From: Bryobacterales bacterium
GTDB lineage: Bacteria > Acidobacteriota > Terriglobia > Bryobacterales > Bryobacteraceae
Reading direction: 5' to 3'
Assembly: GCA_003170915.1 (NCBI GenBank)
Contig: PMYB01000053.1
Span: forward strand, 87,921 to 151,920
DNA length: 64,000 nucleotides
Of this stretch, positions 26,272 to 36,439 are shown piece by piece; the stretch's first letter is position 1, and each line of letters opens with the position of its first letter. The notes beneath the pieces are model-generated. The model did no database searches. It had not been told where the DNA came from and worked only from the letters and a program-made list of their open reading frames with translations. The translations under genes were made by a program, and so were the position numbers.

Positions 26272-28292
26272 TTTTTGACCCAGGAATCCATCCAGTCTAT
26301 GAAGGTCTTGTACCACAGCATGCTGTTCTGCGGCTTCAAGACCCAGTGGCCTTCATCGGGGAAGACCAGAAGTTTGGAAGGAACTTTCTGCATTTGTAGC
26401 GCGGTGAAGAGCTCCAGGCTCTGGTTGTACGGCACGCGGAAATCCAACTCGCCGCACACCACCAGAGTCGGCGTGTGAAAATCCGTGACGTACTTGTTGG
26501 GCGACCACTTGGCGGTGGTCTCCGGCTTGTCCCACGGCGTGCCGCCGAATTCCCACAACGGGAACCACAGCTCTTCGGTGGCGCCGAACTCGCTCTCCAG
26601 GTCGTACACTCCCGCGTGGGTGATGAGCGCCTTGAACCGCTGCGTATGGCCCAGTATCCAGTCGATCATGTAGCCGCCGTACGATCCGCCGGCAGCCGTC
26701 ATGCGGCTGGCATCGGCATACGGCATGTCGGTCACGATGTGGTCGGCTACCGCCATAATGTCGTCGAACGCGCGGCCGCCCCAGTCGCCGTTGATCTCGT
26801 CGATGAACTTCTGCCCGTAGCCCGTCGAGCCGCGCGGATTGGGCATCACCACCACGTAGCCGGCGGCGGCGAACACCTGCGCGTTCCAGCGATAGGTCCA
26901 ACTGTGGCCCCAGAATCCCTGGGGACCGCCGTGGATCAGCATCAGCACGGGGTACTTGCGGTCCGCCTGGAAGCCGTACGGCTTCACCACGAAACTTTGC
27001 ACGCGCGCGCCCTCCGCGCCATCCACCCAGAACTCCTCCAGCGGCGTGAGTTGGCAGGTGTTGAGGGTCTGGTCGTTGAGATGGGTGAGCGCCACCGGTG
27101 CGCCGCCCGCCGAGGCAGCGCGATAGATCTCCGCCGGCGAGACGCCGCTCTGCTGGGTGTAGACCATGGTCTTGCCGTCGCGCGTCAACTGCATGTCGTC
27201 CAGCTCGTTATCGCCGCTGGCCACCATGCGCGCGGCGCCGCCCGCCACCGGAATCAACTGGATGGCCTGGCGGCCGCGATCGTCGATGGTGAAGAACAAC
27301 CCGGTGGAGTCCGGCGCCCAGGTGAAGCTGTTGACCCAGCGGTCCAGGTTGTCGGTGAGGTTGGTGACGTTGCCGGTGCTGCGCTCCAGCACCAGCAGCC
27401 GCCAGCGGTCGCTCTCATATCCCGCGCGGAACTGCGCCCGCCACGCGATGTATTTGCCGTCCGGCGAATATCGCGGGTTGGTATCCGCGCCGGGAGTGTT
27501 GGTGATTTTGCGCGGCTGGCCGCCCGCAATCGAGACCGCGTACACATCCGAGTTGGTGCTGATGGCGGGCACGGCGTCGGCGTTCATCGAGTAGCAGACT
27601 TCCTGACCGTCCGGCGAAATGTCGTAATCGTCGGACCCGCCCAGCGAGAACGGCGGCACGTCGCGCGCGCCCGGCGTCAGGTCCCGCGGCGCGCCCCCCG
27701 TCGCCCCAACCACCAGCAGGTGGCTGCGCCGCTTGCCCTGCCACGCGGTCCAATGGCGGTAAAGCAGCTCGGTATAGATGCGCGCCTTGACCTTGCTGTT
27801 CTTCTCCGCGTCCAGGTTCTTCTTGTTGCAGACCTCGTCGGCGCCGCACTCCGGGTAGACGTCGCTGGTGAAGAGGAGGTTCTTGCCGTCGGGGGAGAAC
27901 AGCACGCCGCCGGCTTCGGTGGAAAGATTGGTGGCCTGCCGGGCGTCGCCCCCGTCTATATCCATCAGCCAGATCTGCGAAGATCCACCGCGGTCGGAGA
28001 TATACGCGATCCGCTTGGAATCGGGCGACCAGCGCGCGCGCTGGTTGGCTTCGCCGTCATGCGTGAGCTGGCGCGGGGCGCCGCCGGCGAGCGGCGCCAT
28101 CCAGATCTGCGACGGCTTCCTGTTCCCCGCGACGTCCACGGTCTGCACCGTGAACGTCACCCATCTGCCGTCGGGAGAAATCTGCGGATCGCTCATCCGC
28201 TTCAACTCCATCATGGCGGCGAAATCGAAAGGCTTCTTCTGCGCGAAAACGATCGCCGTCGAAGCCAGCGTGAGAATGAGCCAGCGGCGCAT
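26268..28292 (-). CDS. Secreted S9 prolyl-oligopeptidase family peptidase
   Basis: MRRWLILTLASTAIVFAQ signal; WD-like propeller; TAAGGSYGGYMIDWILGHT catalytic Ser. Confidence 0.92.
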   Translation of the reverse strand: MRRWLILTLASTAIVFAQKKPFDFAAMMELKRMSDPQISPDGRWVTFTVQTVDVAGNRKPSQIWMAPLAGGAPRQLTHDGEANQRARWSPDSKRIAYISDRGGSSQIWLMDIDGGDARQATNLSTEAGGVLFSPDGKNLLFTSDVYPECGADEVCNKKNLDAEKNSKVKARIYTELLYRHWTAWQGKRRSHLLVVGATGGAPRDLTPGARDVPPFSLGGSDDYDISPDGQEVCYSMNADAVPAISTNSDVYAVSIAGGQPRKITNTPGADTNPRYSPDGKYIAWRAQFRAGYESDRWRLLVLERSTGNVTNLTDNLDRWVNSFTWAPDSTGLFFTIDDRGRQAIQLIPVAGGAARMVASGDNELDDMQLTRDGKTMVYTQQSGVSPAEIYRAASAGGAPVALTHLNDQTLNTCQLTPLEEFWVDGAEGARVQSFVVKPYGFQADRKYPVLMLIHGGPQGFWGHSWTYRWNAQVFAAAGYVVVMPNPRGSTGYGQKFIDEINGDWGGRAFDDIMAVADHIVTDMPYADASRMTAAGGSYGGYMIDWILGHTQRFKALITHAGVYDLESEFGATEELWFPLWEFGGTPWDKPETTAKWSPNKYVTDFHTPTLVVCGELDFRVPYNQSLELFTALQMQKVPSKLLVFPDEGHWVLKPQNSMLWYKTFIDWMDSWVKK

Positions 28293-28366
28293 ACATGACG
28301 ATTGTAACGCCCCACCCGGGGCAGGGACGATTCCCGGGCCGCGACGGCGCCGCCCTCGGTGCGACG

Positions 28367-28861
28367 CTAGTACTTCGAGCACACCCAAGCTTCAATCGCG
28401 CAATTCTTGCCGCCGGCTTTCTTGCATTCAACCAGAGCCCTTTGCTGCGCATTTTCTTTTAAGTAAGCTGTTCCCCACGTCGCGATATTGCCATCTGCGG
28501 CTACGGCACCGCATTCGTTCTCGAACCAGGCCATCAACTTGCACGCAGTGCCGCGTTTGGAACAACGGTCCGGGGCCTGCTTCTTCGCGCCACTCACGTC
28601 ATTCCAGTCATACGACCAGCCGGCGCCCTTATCCTTCGCGCTATATGCGATTGCGCCCCACCACCTTCGGCCCGAGCACCTTGCCTGGCACTTAGCCCTG
28701 AGTTCCTGGCAGAAATCAGCCTTGTTGCCAAAGTCAGCGCAGATGGGGCCTTCGCAATCGTACAAGCAGTCGCCGCCCACCGCGGAGGTTGGCCGGGAAG
28801 GCTTCATCCCAAGCGCCAAGATGACCAATAGGAGTATCAACGGTTTTGCAGGCTGTTTCAT
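28367..28861 (-). CDS. Secreted Cys-rich protein with DUF4189-like domain
   Basis: WGAIAYSAKDKGAGWSYDW...C..C.W....CGAVAADGNIATWGTAYLKENAQQRALVECKKAGGKNCAIEAWVCSKY. Confidence 0.7.
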   Translation of the reverse strand: MKQPAKPLILLLVILALGMKPSRPTSAVGGDCLYDCEGPICADFGNKADFCQELRAKCQARCSGRRWWGAIAYSAKDKGAGWSYDWNDVSGAKKQAPDRCSKRGTACKLMAWFENECGAVAADGNIATWGTAYLKENAQQRALVECKKAGGKNCAIEAWVCSKY

Positions 28862-28941
28862 AAGTAGTCATCCGGGATTGCCGTTTTGGCCTTCCGACCG
28901 ATCCATTTTAAACCGAACCGCCTCCGCTTGTACCCGGCTTC

Positions 28942-29720
28942 CTAATACAGCCCCACGTTATCGATTTCGAGCCACGCCCCCGACCCCGCCGGCCCCGCCA
29001 CTTCGAACACCAGCGCGCGCCAGTCGCGTAAGTCCCCCAGCGCCGCGCCGCCCGCCCTGCGCCGCAGCGAGGCGAAAGGGATCTTGACTTTTCGCCATCC
29101 CGCCGACGTCGCAAACGGCGAGGCCAACGGATCGCCGCCGCGCGCGCGATGACTTCCCGCGCATCCGCGTCCAGCACCGCCAGCGCGCGCGGAGTCACCC
29201 GCGAAAGCTGGTGAGTTTCATAGACCGCCAGTGTGGGCACATAGGTGGTTCGTTTGGCCTTGAGAATCCCGATCAGTTCCTGGTCTACCGCGGCGTCGCC
29301 GATACCGTGCGCCAGCACGTCCACGCCGGCCCGCGCGGCGATCTTCGCCCCGTCCAAAGTCACCGTATGCGTCAGCACCTTGATGCCGGCGGCGTGCGCA
29401 TCCGCCACAATCGCCGAAAGCGTCTCCAGGTTCATGCTGGTCAGGTTGGGCGCAGTTCCGTAACGCCAGCCGTCGGTGAAGACTTTGATGACGTCCGGCT
29501 TGTAGGCCAGCAACGTTCGCATGGCGGCATGAGCCTGCTCCGCCGTGCTGGTTTCGAGCGTCATGAAATCGCCCCAGCCGCCTTCGGTCCCATGCCCCGC
29601 CGGGGTGCCGACGCGGGCGCGCCCGTCCCGTCAATCACTCGGGCGCCGCGAATGGCCACGACTCCTGGTTGCGCGGCCACCGCCTGCAAGAAAAACAGAA
29701 AGGCGAGAACCCGCTTCATG
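28942..29720 (-). pseudogene. Amidohydrolase with CIA30-like tail, internally deleted and frameshifted
   Basis: [35 protein letters not shown]... then frame change to [37 protein letters not shown]...; C-terminal [14 protein letters not shown]...[10 protein letters not shown] lies in another frame. Confidence 0.75.
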
Positions 29721-29725
29721 AGGCC

Positions 29726-30655
29726 CTACTTCTCGATCCACGGAAGGTACGCCGCGCCGTAGAGTCCCGCTTCGTTGCCGAGCGTGGCCTGGGCGATGCG
29801 CGTCCCGGCCTTGGTGGCGCGGTAGGTGAAGGAGCGCTGCTCGACGGTCCGAAGCATTTGCGGCGCGAAGAATTCCCACGCCGGCAACATGCCGCCGCTC
29901 AGCAGATAGAGCGGGAAGTTGAACGCGTTCACCAGCGTGGCCAGCGCTATGCCCAGCGATTCACCCATCACGCGCCAGATGACGCGCGCTTTTTCGCCGG
30001 CTTCGTCGTCGCGGCTGGCGATATCGCACACATCCTTCGAGGTGAGATTCTCGCCGAGGTGCAGCATGTCCGCCATCGCCACCACCGCGGTAGCCGAAGC
30101 ATGTTTCTCCAGACAGCCCTGGTTGCCGCAGCCGCACGGATTGCCGTTCGGCACGACTGTCATGTGGCCCAGTTCACCGGCCATTCCCACGTAACCGCGC
30201 AACACTCGTCCGCCGGAGATGATGCCGCCGCCGATGCCGGTGCCCAGGGTCAGCAGCACCAGGTCGTCCACCTCGCGTCCCGCCCCCATCCATTTCTCGC
30301 CGAGCGCGGCGGCGTTGGCATCGTTTTCCAGAATCACCGGTGTGCCCAGACGGCGGCCGATCTCGTCGCGAACCGGGAAATTCTCGAGGTACGGCAAATT
30401 ATTCGAGCCGGTGATGAAGCCTTCCTGGATGCGGATGAAACCGGGCACTCCCACGCCGATGCCGGCCAGGCGCGTCGCACCGTGCCTCGCGCGCAACTTC
30501 TGGATCGCCGCAACGATATCCGACAGGACGGCTTCGCGTCCTTCGGTGAAGTTGGTGGCGCCGGAGGTTTTGTCGAGGATCTTGCCCGAGCGGTCGATGG
30601 CTGCCGCGCGTAGATTGGTCCCGCCGAGATCGAGTCCGATGGAATAGGCTGGCAT
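29726..30655 (-). CDS. ROK family sugar kinase (glucokinase-like)
   Basis: YSIGLDLGGTNLRAAAID; ENDANAAALGE; LGTGIGGGI; CGCGNQGCLEKHAS. Confidence 0.92.
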   Translation of the reverse strand: MPAYSIGLDLGGTNLRAAAIDRSGKILDKTSGATNFTEGREAVLSDIVAAIQKLRARHGATRLAGIGVGVPGFIRIQEGFITGSNNLPYLENFPVRDEIGRRLGTPVILENDANAAALGEKWMGAGREVDDLVLLTLGTGIGGGIISGGRVLRGYVGMAGELGHMTVVPNGNPCGCGNQGCLEKHASATAVVAMADMLHLGENLTSKDVCDIASRDDEAGEKARVIWRVMGESLGIALATLVNAFNFPLYLLSGGMLPAWEFFAPQMLRTVEQRSFTYRATKAGTRIAQATLGNEAGLYGAAYLPWIEK

Positions 30656-30693
30656 ATGAAACGGCATCATAGCACGACGGCCCTTTTCCCCAT

Positions 30694-31527
30694 TCACCGC
30701 CCCGCCGGCTGAGCCTCCGAGTACACCAGATCTCGAATTCGCAGATACCATTCCGCACCCAGGGTTTTGCGGGAGGGCAAGCCCTTCCGAAGCTTTTCCA
30801 GCGCCTCGGGTGAACCGGCGAGCGCCATGTCCTGGATGGCGTTTCGGCGAATGATATCGCGCACCGTAAGCGGCTGGACGGGTGTGGGATTGAACGCGCC
30901 GGAAATGTAGTCGTTGAGAACCGCTACGGCGGCGGCGTCCGCGCCCTCCTCGACTCGGGGCAGGGTCGCCGCCCGGCCCGGCTCCCGGCCGCCGGACCGG
31001 TTGGGGACGAGCGCCGGAATGACGCGCACCTCCATGGGCCGGACAATCCAGTAACCCACCTTCAATTGCGCTTCGAGACGGAAGCGGCCGGGGTTGGCCT
31101 CGGGTGGAATCCAGACATCCAGCAGGTACACGCGCGTGTTCTGTCCGGGGATGTCCTCGTCGGGATCGGGCATGGCGCCGAAATCCGGGAGCCGGTGCAA
31201 TTCGGCCAGAGTATCGGGTATCCAGCCACCGCCCGTCTTCACGAAATGCTCCTTGTACAAGGCCACGCGGCAGGCGTTCAACGGGTTGGACACGATGTAA
31301 AGGAGGTAGTTGCTGTTGGGTGGAACCGAGACCACGACATGAAAGGATGCGTAGCCGTTGCGCGCGGCGGCTGGCGAAAGAATCTCGCGAGGATGTTCCG
31401 CCCGGTCGATGGCGACGACGTTCCCAAACGGGTCCACCCGCTGAAACTCGGAATAGATCTCCAGCGATTGCGCGCGCAGCGCAGTGGCGGCGAGCGCGCC
31501 AATCAGGGTCGGAACGCCGATTCGCAT
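30694..31527 (-). CDS. Secreted hypothetical protein
   Basis: Signal peptide MRIGVPTLIGALAATALRAQ, intact 278-aa ORF. Confidence 0.6.
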   Translation of the reverse strand: MRIGVPTLIGALAATALRAQSLEIYSEFQRVDPFGNVVAIDRAEHPREILSPAAARNGYASFHVVVSVPPNSNYLLYIVSNPLNACRVALYKEHFVKTGGGWIPDTLAELHRLPDFGAMPDPDEDIPGQNTRVYLLDVWIPPEANPGRFRLEAQLKVGYWIVRPMEVRVIPALVPNRSGGREPGRAATLPRVEEGADAAAVAVLNDYISGAFNPTPVQPLTVRDIIRRNAIQDMALAGSPEALEKLRKGLPSRKTLGAEWYLRIRDLVYSEAQPAGR

Positions 31528-31628
31528 GGACCGTGCATTTAGCATACCGCGCGCATTAAACCCGGGGACAGACGGAACGTTTTCCGGTTTCCGGCGCGGG
31601 TTAGACTTGATAGGAAAGCGTAAACCTC

Positions 31629-33212
31629 ATGACCCGATCTGCCTGCTGCCTGATTGCCATCTTTGCCGCCTGCTGCTGCGCCCCGGCGGCGCCCAGATTT
31701 GAAGTTTCGTTTCCCGCCTCCGCGCACTCCGAACCGATTACCGGCCGGGTGTTCGTAATCCTTTCCCACAGCGAGACGCAGGAGCCGCGGTTGCAGGCCG
31801 GCGGCTGGCGATCGGCGGGATTGCTCTTCGGCGTGGACGTCGATCAGCTCCGGCCCGGACAGTGGGCGGTGATCGGCGAAAGCACCCTGGGCTATCCGGC
31901 CAACAGCCTCAAGGACGTTGCCACGGGCGACTACTATGCGCAGGCGGCGATCGACGTCTACACCCGGTTCAACCGCGCCGACGGTCATACCATTTGGGCG
32001 CACATGGATCAGTGGGAAGGGCAGCAGTTCAATCGCTCGCCCGGAAACCTGTACAGCCAGACCCAGCGCGTGCACTTCGACCCCTCGCGAGGCGGCGCCA
32101 TCACGCTGGAGCTGACGAAAGTGGTCCCGCCCGTGGAGGCGCCGCCGGACACCCAGTGGGTGAAGCGCGTCAAGATCCAGAGCAACCTGCTGAGCCAGTT
32201 CTGGGGCCACGCCATGTACCTGGGCGCCACCGTGCTGCTGCCCAAGGGATACGACGAACATCCCGCGGAACGATACCCGGTCATCTACAGCCAGGGTCAT
32301 TTCGGCCTGATGGCGCCCTTCGGCTTCAGCGATCGCCAGACCGGGGATTTTGCGCAGCAGTGGATGTCGAATGATTTTCCACGCGCGATCGCCGTGACCT
32401 TCCAACACCCCACGCCGTACTTCGACGACTCCTACGCGGTGAACTCGGCGAACAACGGCCCCTACGGCGACGCGCTCCTTCAGGAGCTCGTCCCGTACCT
32501 CGAGGAACACTTCCGCATGATCCGCGAGCCGCGCGCCCGGACGCTCACGGGCGGGTCCACGGGCGGATGGGAATCGCTGGCGCTGCAGGTGCTCCATCCG
32601 GACTTCTTCAACGGCACGTGGACTTTCTTCCCCGACCCGGTGGACTTCCGCCGCTATCAGCTTGTGAACATCTACGAGGATGACAATGCCTTCCAGGCGC
32701 CGGGGTTCGAATATGCGATTCCGGAGCGGCCCATGATGCGCACCGCGGAAGGACAAGTCACGGTGACCATGCGCGGCATGAGCCAGCTCGAGGAAGTGCT
32801 GGGCAGCAAGGCCCGCTCGTGCCAGCAGCTCGAGGCCTGGGAAGCGGTGTATGGGCCGGTGGGGCCGGATGGGTATCCGCGCCCGCTGTGGGACAAGCGA
32901 ACCGGCAAGATCGACCGTGAAGTGGCCAACTACATGCGCGACCACGGTTATGACCTGGGCGCTTACATGAAAAAGAACTGGGACAGCCTGGGCCCGCGGC
33001 TCAAGGGCAAACTGCACCTATATTGCGGTGACATGGATAACTACTATCTCAACCTGGCGGTCTACTTACTGGAAGACTTCCTAAAGACCACCAATGCGGG
33101 CGCCACTTTCGATTACGGCCGGCCGATGAAGGGCCACGGCTGGCATCCCGACAGCAACGCCGCCCTGGTGAAGACGATGGCGGCCCAAATGCAGAGCGGG
33201 GCAGCGCGGTAG
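31629..33212 (+). CDS. Secreted putative esterase (PF00756-type alpha/beta hydrolase)
   Basis: RYPVIYSQGHFGLMAPFGF...RTLTGGSTGGWESLALQVLHPDFFNG. Confidence 0.8.
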   Translation: MTRSACCLIAIFAACCCAPAAPRFEVSFPASAHSEPITGRVFVILSHSETQEPRLQAGGWRSAGLLFGVDVDQLRPGQWAVIGESTLGYPANSLKDVATGDYYAQAAIDVYTRFNRADGHTIWAHMDQWEGQQFNRSPGNLYSQTQRVHFDPSRGGAITLELTKVVPPVEAPPDTQWVKRVKIQSNLLSQFWGHAMYLGATVLLPKGYDEHPAERYPVIYSQGHFGLMAPFGFSDRQTGDFAQQWMSNDFPRAIAVTFQHPTPYFDDSYAVNSANNGPYGDALLQELVPYLEEHFRMIREPRARTLTGGSTGGWESLALQVLHPDFFNGTWTFFPDPVDFRRYQLVNIYEDDNAFQAPGFEYAIPERPMMRTAEGQVTVTMRGMSQLEEVLGSKARSCQQLEAWEAVYGPVGPDGYPRPLWDKRTGKIDREVANYMRDHGYDLGAYMKKNWDSLGPRLKGKLHLYCGDMDNYYLNLAVYLLEDFLKTTNAGATFDYGRPMKGHGWHPDSNAALVKTMAAQMQSGAAR

Positions 33213-33221
33213 GGTCCGTTT

Positions 33222-34436
33222 CTACGCCAGCAGTTCCTGGGCGCGGATGAGCCGGTCGGCCACCCTGACTCCGTTGGGGCAGCGGACCGAGCACTCCGAG
33301 CAATCGCCGCAACGCAGCGCCCGGACCTCTTTCGGTAGGGCGGAAAAGCTTCTCTGGGCCAGTGGAAAATCGCCGTAGAAGTCCGCGTAGGCCAGGATGC
33401 GAAGCTGGTCCGGGACCGGCATGCCCTTGGGGCACTGGCCACGGCAGCTATAGCACATGCGACAGTAGTAGGGGCGGATCTCCTCACTGCGCGCCGAGAG
33501 CAGCCTCTCATCTTCGGCGGTGAACTTCTCGCTGAGGGCCCTGAGGTTCATCTCCAGCATCTCAATATCCCGAACGCCCGGAATGGTGGTGGCCACCGTG
33601 GGGTTTCGGAGCACCCACTTGAGCGCTGGGAGGGGATTCTTGATGGCCGCCGGCCTCGGGGGCATGCCGCCGCGCGCCTGCGCGCCAACGCCGCCGCCTC
33701 CGGGACCGCGTCCCGGTGCGCGCCCAGCCGTCATGGCCGAAAAATCGGGCAACACGCCGCCGTTCGCGGCCATGACTTTCATGGCCGTCAGGCCGATTCC
33801 CGCCTTGCTCAATTTGGCGATGGCCGCTTCCCTCCCCGTGCCCATGGTGAAGTTGTAGGTGAAGGTGACCGCGTCGATGTTGCCGGCTTTCACAAAGTGG
33901 TCCGCCATGAGGTCGAGGTCGTGGGTGCTGACGCCGAAGAAGCGGATCTTCCCCTGCTTCTTGGCCTCGTTGCCGGCTTCGAGCAACTCGTCCGGAACCT
34001 CCTCGGGCTTGCTCTTGGCATGGAGCAGCCAGATATCGATCCGGTCGGTCGCCAGGTTCTTCAGGCTGTCCTCGAGGTCCGCCATGAAGACTCCCCGGGT
34101 CTTGGCGGGGGTCTTACTGACCACGATCACCTTGTCCCGCGGCACGCCTTTGAGGCCGGTAGTGAGCAGGCGCTCGCTGTTGCCGTTGGAGTAATCGTTC
34201 GCGGTATCGAAGTAGTTGATACCCAGGTCAACGGCCCGGGCGATGACGGAGGGATCGGGCGTGAAACCGACGCCCACCCCGACCGGGCAAACCTTCAGTC
34301 CCGTTTTTCCCAAGGTTCGATATGGAATAGACGATGGCGGCTGAAACGCGGCACCGGGGCGAGATCCCGCGAGCCCGATGGCAGGGAGGGTCAGCCCCAC
34401 TCGGAGAAAGTTTCTGCGTGAAGAATCCGGCTTCAT
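33222..34436 (-). CDS. Tat-exported aldo/keto reductase with C-terminal 4Fe-4S cluster domain
   Basis: SSRRNFLRVGL twin-Arg; AKR core; CRMCYSCRGQCPKG...CGDCSECSVRCPNG. Confidence 0.9.
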   Translation of the reverse strand: MKPDSSRRNFLRVGLTLPAIGLAGSRPGAAFQPPSSIPYRTLGKTGLKVCPVGVGVGFTPDPSVIARAVDLGINYFDTANDYSNGNSERLLTTGLKGVPRDKVIVVSKTPAKTRGVFMADLEDSLKNLATDRIDIWLLHAKSKPEEVPDELLEAGNEAKKQGKIRFFGVSTHDLDLMADHFVKAGNIDAVTFTYNFTMGTGREAAIAKLSKAGIGLTAMKVMAANGGVLPDFSAMTAGRAPGRGPGGGGVGAQARGGMPPRPAAIKNPLPALKWVLRNPTVATTIPGVRDIEMLEMNLRALSEKFTAEDERLLSARSEEIRPYYCRMCYSCRGQCPKGMPVPDQLRILAYADFYGDFPLAQRSFSALPKEVRALRCGDCSECSVRCPNGVRVADRLIRAQELLA

Positions 34437-34493
34437 ACTGCCTCGATAGTAACGCCTTTCGGGACCCAAACGACGAAAACTTTTCCCCGCGGA

Positions 34494-34517
34494 TGGGCAA
34501 GCTAAAAGCATGCCCCA
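34494..34517. repeat. REP-like hairpin ATGGGCAAGC-TAAAA-GCATGCCCCA
   Basis: Imperfect inverted repeat in an intergenic region; half copy ctaaagcatgccccacctt near 21560. Confidence 0.6.
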
Positions 34518-34518
34518 C

Positions 34519-35841
34519 CTAGCCCTGCACCAGCCACCGCCGCCGGTTGGCGTGCATCGCTACGAACAGCGTCGCAAAGCCGGCCAGCAGTCCGAGCGAG
34601 GCTCCCACGCCGATCCATTGCGGCTGGTGGGAGTGGAGCCACAACGTCAGGGTCACGTTGAACAGCGGCGGAATCAGGGCCGCGATCACCGGCGGCCAGG
34701 GACGGTCGAGCGCGAACAGGGAGCGCGAGGTGATCTCGATCAGGCTCCAGCCGACCAGGCTCGGCCCGAGGCCCAGGAAGACCGCGGCCACCAGCTTGGT
34801 GGATTCCGCCGTGAAGTTGCCGCGCTGAAAGATCAGCGCGATGGCCGGCTCGCGGAATGCGATGGCGAAACCGCAGCCGGCCACCACCGCCAGCGCGGCC
34901 AGTGCAATGGTCCGGTCAATCAGGCGGAAGGCCTCGCGCAGGCGGAAAAGGCTCCGCAAGCGCGCGATCTCGGGCAGCAGCGAATTGGAAATGGGGTTTA
35001 CCAGGATGGCCAGAGGCACGCCCACTCCCCGCATGCAGTATTCGAGCGCCGCGGCCATGCCCGGCCCCGTGTGCGTGGCATAGGCGCGCGTGAACGTGAT
35101 GTTGAACCCGAGGCCGGCGGCATACACCGCGAAGAAAGCCGGCTTGGCGAGGATCTCGCGCCAGTGGACTTCGCACCGAGGCGCGCCCGCGGTATCCAGG
35201 CCGGAACGCGCCGCGAAACACACGATGCCCACCTGCGCGCACGCGCCCAATGTGTAGCCGATGGCGAAAGCGTACACGCCCAGGAGCTTCCACAGGCTCA
35301 GCGCGGCGATTATGGTGAAAACGTTCAACGCGGCCTGGTAGAAGGCGGTGGGCGCAAAGCGGCGGTCCGTGAACAGCAGAGCGCAGTGCACCGCGGCCAC
35401 GCCCGCGGCCACGGTGGAAAGCGACAGGATGCGCAGGATGTTGACGGCCGTGCCGAAGTAGTGCGGGTCGAGGCCCGGCGCCAGCGCCTTCATCAGCCAG
35501 GGCGCGGTGAGAACCACGGCCGCCGCAATGGCCGAGAAGACCCAGGCAAAGCAGCGGCTCAGCTTGAGGAACAGCGCCGTGCGCTCGGGGCCGCTGGCAG
35601 CCGTGAGCATGGGCACGAAGGCGAAGACGATGCTGTTGATCAGCACGGAATTCAGCGTGTCCAGAGGGCCCATTGCCACGGCGAGCGAATCGGCCAGGCT
35701 GTGGGTGCCGAGCAGATAGGCGGTCAGCGCCACCCGCACGAACCCCAGAATATTGCCCGTCAGGACGCCGGCGACGATTATCAATCCGCCGCGCACCAGG
35801 GGACTCTCCACCGCACGGGTGAGGACCCGCTCGGCGCTCAA
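34519..35841 (-). CDS. murJ: MurJ-family lipid II flippase
   Basis: Multi-TM MVF/MurJ protein: RGGLIIVAGVLTGNILGFVRVALTAYLLGT; start codon uncertain (a TTG is likely). Confidence 0.85.
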   Translation of the reverse strand: MSAERVLTRAVESPLVRGGLIIVAGVLTGNILGFVRVALTAYLLGTHSLADSLAVAMGPLDTLNSVLINSIVFAFVPMLTAASGPERTALFLKLSRCFAWVFSAIAAAVVLTAPWLMKALAPGLDPHYFGTAVNILRILSLSTVAAGVAAVHCALLFTDRRFAPTAFYQAALNVFTIIAALSLWKLLGVYAFAIGYTLGACAQVGIVCFAARSGLDTAGAPRCEVHWREILAKPAFFAVYAAGLGFNITFTRAYATHTGPGMAAALEYCMRGVGVPLAILVNPISNSLLPEIARLRSLFRLREAFRLIDRTIALAALAVVAGCGFAIAFREPAIALIFQRGNFTAESTKLVAAVFLGLGPSLVGWSLIEITSRSLFALDRPWPPVIAALIPPLFNVTLTLWLHSHQPQWIGVGASLGLLAGFATLFVAMHANRRRWLVQG

Positions 35842-35879
35842 CGCCGGAGATGGTTCGGTGGAACTCAGTCGGAACCTAC

Positions 35880-36401
35880 TCAGGCCGTCGCCGCCGTGGC
35901 GCTCCTTGCGGCCGACAGCGCGGCCTCGTAATTGGGGAAATCGGTCATTTCCTTGACGTATTCCACGTAGCGGATCTGGTTTCGGCCATCCAGGACGAAA
36001 ATGGCGCGGCTTTCGATCCGCAGCTCCTTGATCAAGGTGCCGTAGTGCGACCCGAAGGAGGCGTCCCTGTGATCCGAGAGCATCTTCACTTTGCTGACGT
36101 CGAACGCGCCGCACCAGCGCTTTTGCGCAAACGGCAGGTCCATGCTGACGGTGATGATGTCAACGCCCGGAAGCTTGGCCAGCTCGTCGTTGAATCGCTT
36201 GGTCTGCGCGTCGCAGACGGGTGTGTCGAGCGAAGGGACCACACTGACGATGCGAACGTGGCTGCCGGTGTCCTTCAGGGTGACGGGCTTCAGGCCGTTG
36301 TCCGTCAGAGTGAAATCGGGGGCGGCGTCGCCGGGTTTTAGCTCCGGGCCGATCAATGTGAAGGGGTTACCCTTCAGGGTCATTGCGCCTGGTCTTTCCA
36401 T
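35880..36401 (-). CDS. tpx: Thiol peroxidase (atypical 2-Cys peroxiredoxin)
   Basis: MTLKGNPFTLIGPELKPGDAAPDFTLTDN...VPSLDTPVCDAQTKRFN. Confidence 0.93.
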   Translation of the reverse strand: MERPGAMTLKGNPFTLIGPELKPGDAAPDFTLTDNGLKPVTLKDTGSHVRIVSVVPSLDTPVCDAQTKRFNDELAKLPGVDIITVSMDLPFAQKRWCGAFDVSKVKMLSDHRDASFGSHYGTLIKELRIESRAIFVLDGRNQIRYVEYVKEMTDFPNYEAALSAARSATAATA

Positions 36402-36439
36402 ATCTTTATCTCCTCCAGTAGTGCTCGGTAAATTCAACA

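Noticed and set aside
35842-36114. Extended N-terminus of the MurJ ORF to 36114
   Set aside because: Would overlap tpx extensively; a start after the tpx stop is more plausible.
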